NCBI GenBank assembly: GCA_022495995.1
Contig: JAFEMH010001451.1
Span: 86,001 to 150,000 of the forward strand
Direction of reading: 5' to 3'
DNA from: Adenophora triphylla var. japonica
Lineage: Eukaryota > Streptophyta > Magnoliopsida > Asterales > Campanulaceae
Length of the DNA: 64,000 nucleotides
A program made the translations under genes and the position numbers. A model generated the notes under the pieces. The model saw only the letters and a list, made by a program, of their open reading frames with translations, had not been told where the DNA came from and did no database searches. Positions 56,344 through 64,000 of this stretch are shown piece after piece (position 1 is the first letter of the stretch; each line of letters opens with the position of its first letter).

Positions 56344-58755
56344 CTACTCTGAATCACCCTCCTCGTCATCCCCCTCCTTATCATCCTCCTCCTCATCATC
56401 TTCGTCATCATCTTCATCCTTGTCGTCATCCTCAGCATCCTCAGGCTTATCATCAGGATCGTCAGAAGGTGCTTCATATGCTACGGTCCCCATGTCATAA
56501 TACTCATCGAGCTCAGGAATAATGGTGGAAGCTGGCTCTTATTCAGCAGCGGTCTCAACATCATCACTATCGTCATTGTCATCATCATCATCATCGCTCT
56601 CGACAGGTCTACGAAAAGGCACATTTGCATTCTTGGTCCGTGGCTTTGGTCCGCTGGTACCCACAACATCAAAGCGACTCTTCTTCTTTCTTGGCTGACC
56701 GGGAGGGGAAATGTTAATTGCATCCTGTGATCGACACTGGTTCTTCTAAAAGCTCACGCCTTTCTGGAGCTTGTCAATCATGCCTACAGCGCCGGTAAAA
56801 GCCCGAGTAAGATGTCTGTAAGCCTGGGCCGGCACCTGTTACAAGCAGAAAAACAGAAGCATCATAATGTAGTTCTTGATATAGGAAAGGAGCGCAAGCA
56901 ATCTAAAAGAGGAAAGGAGCAGTACTTACTGATCTGGAACCCCTCGGGAGCTGCAGACGAGAATGAGTATGTGACATGTCGATGTGAGTTTGCCGTATGC
57001 GGCCGCCACTCTGATAGTCAATAAAAGTCGGGGGCAGAGGAGGTCTAGCTACGTGACCAGTCGAGGGCCCCGCAGCCTGAGCATCATATCCTGCTCTAAC
57101 CTGAGGATACTGCAACCTCCTAGCCACAATAGGGTGTAATCTCCATCCCGGACAAAATGATGGGCTTCCACGCCTACAATCAAAGCCTCTGCATTCTCTA
57201 GCTGTCGGGGAAACCACATCCTAAATGGAGGATCCTCAGGGACTCGAGCATTCATATAAGGCCCGTGCTATCTGAACACTCTCTCAGCCAAATACAGGGC
57301 ATCTCCAGTCAAGCCCACCAAGAGCTTACGGCACCTAGTCAGATAAAGCGCATAATCCAGATCCTCACCTTGATACTTCTCGGTCCATGGGAACAAAGAA
57401 AGGTTGTAGGGAGCTCCTCTCAACAATGGCATAGTGTCAGCGTAGGAAGCAGTCACTCTACCCCTCAACCCGGATTCCCGAGTCTACTTCCTGGCATCCT
57501 TAGTCCAGCGTCTGAGTGCAGGAAAAGTATAAGCAGGAAACTCATCCCTGACTCTCCATGGATAGCAGCCGAATACCTCATAAGCCCAGGCTTGCAAAAG
57601 ACAAAGTCAGACAGGATCAGAAATCAAAGATAGTAACTATTAATGCAAGTGTGTGTGCAAAGAAAGGCAAGGGCAAAGAGCTACCTCAAAGGCCATCTGA
57701 CAGCAATCAAAAGACTTAGCCTCTCCCCGGCTGATGTCATATAGGGCCAAGTACATCACTGCCAGCCCAGCTTCTCCCCAAGACAAGTTACCAACATTCC
57801 CCCAATCCCTCAAAAGCTCCAGAAGGGCAGTCAAAGCAGTAGAAGCCCCATTGGGGAATAGCATATCAGAAAATCCTTCCCAAATAAAGGCCCGAGCCAG
57901 CCTCTCAGCCCTAAGGCGGCATCAGCGGAGCCATCAAAGATAGGAAGGTAGGCCTGAATCTGAGCCTCAATCGCTCCATGTATCTCTCCCAGCTCATATC
58001 CGTTGCCCTTCCTGTCCCGGAGAACAAACCCAACCAGCTCAATCATCTCACCGTCACCCAGGGGGTCGGGCTCAGCGACAGGCTCAACAGCAAAGATAGG
58101 CTGACCAGTAAAAGGCAACCCTGTGATAACGGCAAAGTCATTAGGCGTGACTGTGTCCTCACCCCAGGTAAAATAGAAAGTGTGGGTGGTCTCCCACCAA
58201 AATCCCCGAAAGGCCTTCATCAGCTCGACACTCCTCTTGGTGTCACCAATGGCCTCTGCCATCTCGAAGAACTGCCCAAGCCCGACTGCGTATACCAAGC
58301 CTTTCGGCGAATGTGCCTCATCCACACTGCCCGGTAAGCTCCTCCACAGCTGCCCAATCACCTCCGATGATCCCCTAGTGCGTAGCCCCTGCAGGTAAAC
58401 ATAACACAGGTATCAGAATTATCTCAGTCAATTACATTTTGAATGAAATCACTGTTCTTTCTTTACAAAATTTGTTTAATTCCTTTCATGCATTCTATCA
58501 ATAAAGTCATAACAATCCCAAGCATGAATTTTTCAAAAAATTCAAAATTTTAAAATTCAAATCAGTAACAAAGTTGGGCATGAATCTTACCTCAGCCCTC
58601 CTACCAACCGAAGTGTGTTTGTCCTCTTGGGGATAGAGGTGTCCTCGCGGAGCTTGAGGAAAAAAGGGTCGGAAGTTCCTCTTTATCTTCTTCCGTCGAT
58701 CCGCCATTTCTGCTTGCTGGTCCCCTTTCTTCGTTGGGCGTATACGGGGAGGCAT
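56344..58755 (-). pseudogene. Antisense PMD gene of E3 with three introns, broken
   Basis: Inferred exons are 58755-58591, 58388-57685, ~57591-56930 and 56835-56344. Donors are GTAAG or GTAGC. The exon 3 acceptor reads TTTTGCAAG, possibly a mutated CAG. Exon 2 carries the PMD core (THTFYFTWGEDTVTPNDFAV, ITGLPF). Exon 4 has a basic patch (PPGQPRKKKSRFD) and a long Asp/Glu tail. Breaks are a frameshift near 57918, TAG after ARK near 57483, TAG in place of Gln near 57270, and two stops in exon 4. It runs opposite to E3. Structure and exon phases match the gene at 24603-27801. Function is unknown; PMD proteins of the host act in transposon silencing and development. Confidence 0.75.
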
Positions 58756-59035
58756 TGTCGCAAGCGATTCCTAGAAGCTCAACCAAAATCCCAACTCAAA
58801 ACCCTAGCTCTTCGCTTTCTCTCGGCGTCTGTTGGTTGGTGTGTTTCAAAAATGACAGAGGGCTCATATTTTAATTAAATCTGTCCGCCTAGCTTGAAGA
58901 GCCGTGCGACACAATAGGCCCTGAGGCTGAAATTCTAACTTTACCCCTGTGGCATACTTTGCAATTCTTCCCCCCGCAGGTACAATAATCAACTGAGCAC
59001 TGTCGAATCATGAGGACTGTCCCTCAACCAAAATC
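58756..59035 (-). promoter_or_regulatory. Upstream region of the E3 PMD gene
   Basis: The leader lies between 58756 and about 58860. AATTAAAATATGAG on the minus strand is TATA-like. A palindromic motif GCCGTGCGACAC (58901-58912), the same family as in the E3 LTR promoter, lies just upstream. No gene is seen. Confidence 0.4.
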
Positions 59036-59465
59036 AAGACAAAGAATCATCGGGTCCATCCCTCAACTCAAAGAATCATCGGGTCCAGCCCTCAAGACAA
59101 AGAATCATCGGGTCCATCCCTCAAGTCAAAGAATCATCGGGTCCATCCCTCAAGTCAAAGAATCATCGGGTCCAGCCCTCAAGACAAAGAATCATCTGGT
59201 CCATCCCTCAAGTCAAAGAATCATCGGGTCCAGCCCTCAAGTCAAAGAATCATCGGGTCCATCCCTCATAATAAAAAATCTTCGGGTCCATCCCTCTCAT
59301 CACAAAATTTTCGGGTCCGTACCATTCATCATCAGCAAAAGTGGTCTAAGTCCCTCCGGCAGCCACAATCATCAGCAGATGTAGCTTAAGACCCTCCGGC
59401 AGCTACAATCCTCCACAATCATCAGCCGTAGCATCAGTCCCTCCGGCAGCTACAGGTAAGCACAG
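59036..59465. repeat. 29-bp minisatellite of E3, plus a longer degenerate repeat
   Basis: CAAAGAATCATCGGGTCCAT plus CCCTCAAGT recurs about nine times to ~59320. A unit with CCCTCCGGCAGCYACAATC follows three times to 59460. The frame read through it is a repeat translation. Confidence 0.92.
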
Positions 59466-59555
59466 CACAGGTATGAAATCATATCTCATTCAAATTTTCA
59501 AATCATCAAGTCTGGTATTCTCGAAAAATCATTTCCTTCAATTCATCTCGCACAA

Positions 59556-60032
59556 CCGGGTTCAGACGCCTCCTAACAGTCTTCCACTGGGTTCAGACGC
59601 CTCCAAATAGTCTTCCATCGGGTTCAAACGCCTTCCAACAGTCTTCCATCGGGTTCAGATGCCTCCAAATAGTCTTCCACCGGGTTCAGACACCTCCAAA
59701 CAGTCTTTCATAGGGTTCAGATGCCTCCTAACAGTCTTTCACCGGGTTCAGACGCCTCCCAACAGTCTTCCATCGGGTTCAGACGCCTCCTAACAGTCTT
59801 CCACCGGGTTCAGACACCTCCAAACAGTCTTTCATCGGGTTCAGATGCCTCCTAACAGTCTTTCACCGGGTTCAGATGCCTCCCAACAGTCTTCCATCGA
59901 GTTCAGACGCCTCCTATCAGTCTTCCATCGGGTTCAGACGCCTCCTAACAGTCTTCCACCGGGTTCAGACGCCTCCTAACAGTCTTCCATCGGGTTCAGA
60001 CGCCTCCCAACAGTCTTCCATCGAGTTCAGAC
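59556..60032. repeat. 31-bp minisatellite of E3, left part
   Basis: Units CGGGTTCAGACGCCTCCTAA plus CAGTCTTCCAC repeat about 15 times. The array continues at 61371 after an inserted solo LTR. Confidence 0.95.
60028..60032. repeat. Left TSD of the copia solo LTR (CAGAC)
   Basis: CAGAC precedes the LTR and recurs at 61371-61375. The motif is also part of every minisatellite unit, but the array resumes exactly in register, which supports duplication. Confidence 0.85.
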
Positions 60033-61370
60033 TTTTGGGTTTTACGGGTCCATGCACAGCGGAATTAAGCATCTAATAACATAAAACCCAATGAGCCTAG
60101 GATCCGTTCTATACAATTAATTTGAATTCTTATGAGATAGAGAAAACCAACCTTGAACGCTTTCCGTTCTTGAGCTATCAAACAATGTATTGATATGATT
60201 CTGAATACAAGCTTCGAACTCTAGGCCTTGATCGTTGAACGAGCGAAGACCATCTTTCGGTATCCACACCTTCGAATGAACCAAGAACGATTTCTTGATG
60301 ATTTCTAGATCCTTTAAACCTTGAAGAATATTAAGAGTATTTGTTGTGATTTTTCTTTTCAGAAATTCGGCTAGAATATTAGAATTGACAGACGTTCATA
60401 TTTATACTACATTAGTATGGTATATGATTCCTAATCAAATTAGGAAACCAGTCTGTAAACCGCCTTATGGCTTAAAGTGTCGCACGACCAGACGAGTCCC
60501 ATGGACAAGTTCTGTCGCGCTACAACTCAAGCCAGTTCAGGAATTTTCTCAATCATTCTTCATCTAGTTTAATCAATTCATTCTAGTTGTGTGTGACCCA
60601 ATAGGATTATATTATGTTGGCAATGAGCTCAATCATATCGACTCTCATAAGACATAAGCGGACTCTAGCAAGCCATTATGTCTACCCAAATAATATAATG
60701 TAAGAGTTCAGATTTCCAATGGTGCACTTCCATTTATCCCTTTGTCTCACGATGTTATATTGAACACAAGTCATGGTCTATGTCAACTTGTCTTTGTTCA
60801 ATGCTTTCTCGATCTTGAGTATAATGATAATCCAATCGTATTGGGGTATGGCCATACACTTTCATCATTATCACTCATCGAGGGGCCCAAGCAAAACATC
60901 TCTCTTTCGAGGGACAAATTCCATCTTGACTTATCATCCTTCCCATCATGAATCCGATCATGCTAAAGATAGCCTTTATAGATATCGTGTTAAGATATCG
61001 TTTGACTAAAATCAAACATGACTTTCATCATATGTAAGGTCATGATAATCTCAGGTCTAGGGACTAAATGCAGTGACCATATGAGATTTAATTATGACAT
61101 TTGACCATGACATAAATCTCATACGGGTCAAGTCCAGTCACTTGTTCTCTAACAAGTACCCATAAATTTAATGTGCATCTCTATGCATATAATCATCATA
61201 TGATTATCCATTAACATTTATACTAATTATTCACTTAATAATTAGGGACGGAGATTATTACAGATAAATATGCAAAACATATAATAATCGAATGATAAAC
61301 CTTTCATATAATAATAAATAATGTCAACACATAAGTCTATCAACAATAGGCCTAGGGCATAACACTAACA
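60033..61370 (-). mobile_element. Copia-type solo LTR in the E3 minisatellite
   Basis: It spans 1338 bp. The minus strand starts TGTTAGTGTTATGCCCTAGG and ends CGTAAAACCCAAAA, where one change from the expected CA end has occurred. The TG-TTATGCCCTA start is characteristic of a plant copia LTR family. No internal region is present, so it arose by LTR-LTR recombination. It too contains palindromic GTGTCGCACGACC (60477-60489) and CTGTCGCGCTACA (60512-60524). No gene. Confidence 0.85.
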
Positions 61371-61672
61371 CAGACGCCTCCAAACAGTCTTCCACCGAGT
61401 TCAGACACCTCCAAACAGACTTTCATCGGGTTCAGACGCCTCCTAACAGTCTTTCACCGGGTTCAGACGCCTCCCAACAATCTTCTATCGGGTTCAGACG
61501 CCTCCTAACAGTCTTCCACCGGGTTCAGACGCCTCCTAACAGTCTTCCACCGGGTTCAGACGCCTCCCAACAGTCTTCCATCGGGTTCAGACGCCTCCTA
61601 ACAGTCTTCCATCAGGTTCAGACACCTCCCAACAGTCTTCCATCGGGTTCAGGCGCCTCCAAACAGTCTCTT
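61371..61672. repeat. 31-bp minisatellite of E3, right part
   Basis: About 10 units continue the array interrupted at 60032. Confidence 0.95.
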
Positions 61673-61697
61673 TGGGTCAGACACCTCCGAATAGTCT

Positions 61698-61737
61698 GAA
61701 CTACGACCGACTTGATTCCCTCCAGAGATACGTAGAA
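61698..61737 (+). other. Conserved non-coding module M2 in E3
   Basis: GAACTACGACCGACTTGATT, then CCCTCCAGAGATACGTAGAAG. It is the reverse complement of the E1 and E2 copies, 140 bp before the PPT. Confidence 0.7.
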
Positions 61738-61835
61738 GTTCTTTCTCCAAAGGTCCAGCCATCTGATCTCACCAGATCATCGTCCAGCCATCCGCCATAT
61801 CCCCAGCCCCTCATTGGGATTGGGTCTTATTTTAT

Positions 61836-61878
61836 CGACAACCTCACTTCTTCCATAAGTGATGTTGCGGAGGGGCTC
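61836..61878 (+). promoter_or_regulatory. Terminal hairpin and PPT of E3
   Basis: Outer arms CGACAAC (61836-61842) and GTTGCGG (61864-61870) pair at 5 of 7. Inner arms CACTTCT (61845-61851) and ATAAGTG (61855-61861) pair at 6 of 7. The loop is 3 nt and the bulges 2 nt. The PPT AGGGGCTC (61871-61878) follows at once, then the LTR. Confidence 0.78.
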
Positions 61879-63523
61879 TGTAAGTACGCCAATCCAATTT
61901 GCGATCCCTTTTTAGGTGCATTTAAATATGATAAAAATGCATTAAGGGGCATTTTGGTAAATTCCCGGTCTATTTCGAGACTTCCGGAAACATCTCATAA
62001 GTTTCTTGCGAAGGAAGTACTTTTCAGTACTTTTCTCATGCTAAAGGACCTACAAGGAATAAACCAGTTTTGGACCTTTTAGGCATTAACCTAGAATGTT
62101 CGAGAACCAGGTTTTGACGCCAGAAACGGTTATTGGCATGTTGTGTCATGCGACACAACGAGCCACAGAAAACAGACACAAGATGCCGTGCGACACAATA
62201 AGCCCTCATCAGCAGCCTATAAATTAGATCCTCCCCCTCTCATTTTTGGATCCCTTTTCCACTTCCTAAGGTCACTCTGCCAAATTCACGCTAGAATACC
62301 TCCCCCCTCTCCAAAAACACACACAACACCTACCAATCCTTACCAATTCAATCCCTCTCACCCAATTCACTCATCTCTCTCATACATCCATACACACCAA
62401 CTGAAGACCACAGTTCCTCCTCAGATCTGAGATCCAAATCTCCTTCCAGCAGCTGAATTGAAGGCTTCTACACCTAACTTGGTGTGGAGGTTGAGGACTA
62501 CAAGGGTAACGAATTCTCCTCTTCCATTTCTCTCATATTTGTCCATTTGCTCCTTGGAATTCACTTCAATCTGTTCATCCACTTGGTAATTGAGCTCCAT
62601 CTGCTTCAATTATCAAGTGGCAATCGCCATCTCTCTGTTTAAAGTTGCTTTGCTTGGTTTAATTGCATATTCATAATGTAATTTGAATCATTTTGTTGCT
62701 TGTTCATCAAGGGAGTGTGGATCTCCCCATATCCACACCCCCTTGGGTGAATAGTTGTGGATTCTTTGTTCTCTGAGTTGTTTTGGTGTTCTAACTTGAT
62801 CAGGATTGATATCTGTGGATTCTGGTTTTAAATTGTGAGGTTCCTGCAGATTGGAAACATGTGTCACGGGACACAACTGGACATGTGGAGTCTTGTGTCA
62901 CGCGACACAAGTAGCCACTCTGCAGAGATCATTAGTTCAGTTGTAATTTGTTCATCTAGTTCATCATTTCAGTTGTAATTTGTTTATATAGTTTGCTTGT
63001 CACTCAAAACAGAGTGTGGATCCTCAATATCCACACTCATTTGAGGTGACTATGTTGCTGAAGTTTGAGCATTTGTAAAACCTCTGCAAGGTGCATTGTT
63101 GTGTCACGCGGCACAACTGACCCCTCAGGTCCTGTGTCACGCGACATAACTAGCCCTTTGCAGCAGGTTCAGTTCAGTTGTAAGTTCTGATTCAGTTTCC
63201 ATTGTAAAGTGGGATGTGGCCTCCCATGTAAATTGGCTCACAGGTTGTAATTCCTCCTTTTGAGCAATAAAACAAAGCACTTCTATGCATTTTATCACAT
63301 ATCTTATCATACACATTTCGCACACACGTTTGGATATTTTGGATGTTGAACATAGAAAGACTCGTCTATGGACGAGGCGTGTTGGGTGAACTCTCGGTTC
63401 TTCCCAACACGTAACCTGACCCCCGAATCCAAATTCTCTTTTCAAAAAGCTTTTCAATGTTTCCTTTAAAACGGCGTGGCGACTCCTAAAAATTATTTTA
63501 TTTTTTCAGCGGGCGTTCATTCA
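61879..63523 (+). repeat. Second LTR of E3
   Basis: It is about 1645 bp and nearly identical to 50141-51784, with scattered substitutions. It includes the palindromes (62138-62165, ~62186-62197) and the TATA box. A PPT lies before it and a PBS after it, so it serves as 3' LTR of one unit and 5' LTR of the next. Confidence 0.92.
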
Positions 63524-64000
63524 GTGGCGACTCCGCTGGGGACTTGAAACTTGGTTTTCAAAAGTGGGTCAAACTTTCGTGATTGTTCAACATTCATTTC
63601 ATTCATTTGTGTGTGCATTGTTGGTGACATTATATGTGTGTAAATGAATTTATTGCTTTGTTTTATTCATTTTCCTCCTTGTGTCCCATTTTGGTTTGCT
63701 GAGGCTAGGAGTTGAGCTATTGCATTGAGCTTGGAGGCTGGGGCTGTTTCTGTTCCTCTTGTTCAGATTCTGGAAATGTGACTCCTTCTGTCACGCGACA
63801 GATCATGCCCTCTGTGTCCTGTGTCCCGCGACAGTTCATGCCACTCTGCAGGATTTAAATTTTTGATACAAGTTGTGATTGTGGGGCAATCCCCCATGAT
63901 CGAATTATGATCCTTTGCTTATTGTACTCTGTGGAGTTTAGTGTGTGTGTATTTTCCATTTATCACCCCCTTTTCAAATAAAAATAATAAAAAAATCATT
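63524..64000 (+). mobile_element. PBS and leader of a second E3 unit
   Basis: The PBS is at 63525-63544. The following sequence matches 51806-52270 with few differences, including both CTGTC...GACAG palindromes. It continues past the window edge. Confidence 0.9.

Larger units (their letters stand above)
50141..64000 (+). mobile_element. E3: Tat-like non-autonomous element in tandem, open at the right end
   Basis: The order on the plus strand is LTR (50141-51784), PBS, leader, non-coding region shared with E2, an antisense PMD gene, minisatellites, M2, hairpin, PPT, LTR (61879-63523), then PBS and leader again to the window end. The second LTR continues into a second copy of the leader, so at least two units share one LTR head to tail. 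No gag core or pol is recognisable. It interrupts the E4 LTR. Confidence 0.85.

Noticed and set aside
59010..60076. Open frames across the 29-bp and 31-bp arrays of E3
   Set aside because: Repeat translations; the 31-bp array is interrupted by a solo LTR.

Overview
The window looks like heterochromatic DNA from a large-genome flowering plant. It is almost wholly nested LTR retrotransposons and their debris, with no ordinary single-copy host gene that I can recognise. Plant-type evidence includes Tat-lineage and chromovirus-type Ty3/gypsy proteins, Ty1/copia pol fragments, GT-AG introns, plant mobile domain (PMD) genes, and tRNA-derived primer binding sites (PBS) next to TG...CA LTRs. The species cannot be fixed from this sequence; a eudicot is my guess.

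Layout, left to right. (E0) 1-2231: the 3' end and 3' LTR of a plus-strand gypsy element, inserted in a minus-strand copia pol gene (2232-2508 and 23457-~24385). (E1) 2514-23451: a 20.9 kb minus-strand Tat/Ogre-like element in the same copia gene, with matching 5-bp target site duplications (TSDs) CTTTC. It carries broken gag, two protease regions, RT, RNase H and integrase, plus remnants of two genes on the opposite strand. 24386-29382: a relic of another Tat-like element that keeps an antisense pair, an intron-containing PMD gene followed by a DUF7745-like gene. (E2) 29383-41561: a 12.2 kb minus-strand non-autonomous element with a gag remnant, no pol, and large minisatellites. 41562-43078: a gag fragment. 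(E4) ~43110-50140: a minus-strand Tekay-like chromovirus with gag-pol-chromodomain, inactivated. (E3) 50141-64000: a plus-strand Tat-like element without pol. It has an antisense PMD gene, minisatellites split by a copia solo LTR, and a second LTR followed again by PBS and leader, so it is a head-to-tail tandem running off the window.

E1, E2 and E3 differ in sequence but share an architecture. Each has LTRs beginning TGTNAGTAC, a PBS of the type TGGCGACTCYGCTGGGGA, and an AGGGG polypurine tract (PPT). Each has a 35-nt stem-bulge-stem-loop directly abutting the PPT, and two further structured non-coding modules that resemble each other (M1 and M2 below). Paired, family-specific palindromes lie upstream of the LTR TATA boxes and, in E1 and E3, also flank the antisense genes. 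E2 and E3 lack pol but keep these cis signals, which fits mobilisation by autonomous relatives such as the ancestor of E1 (inference).

Most open frames in the window are shadows or repeat translations. The candidates for something little described are the antisense PMD + DUF7745 cassette, the covarying hairpin at the PPT, and the palindrome pairs.
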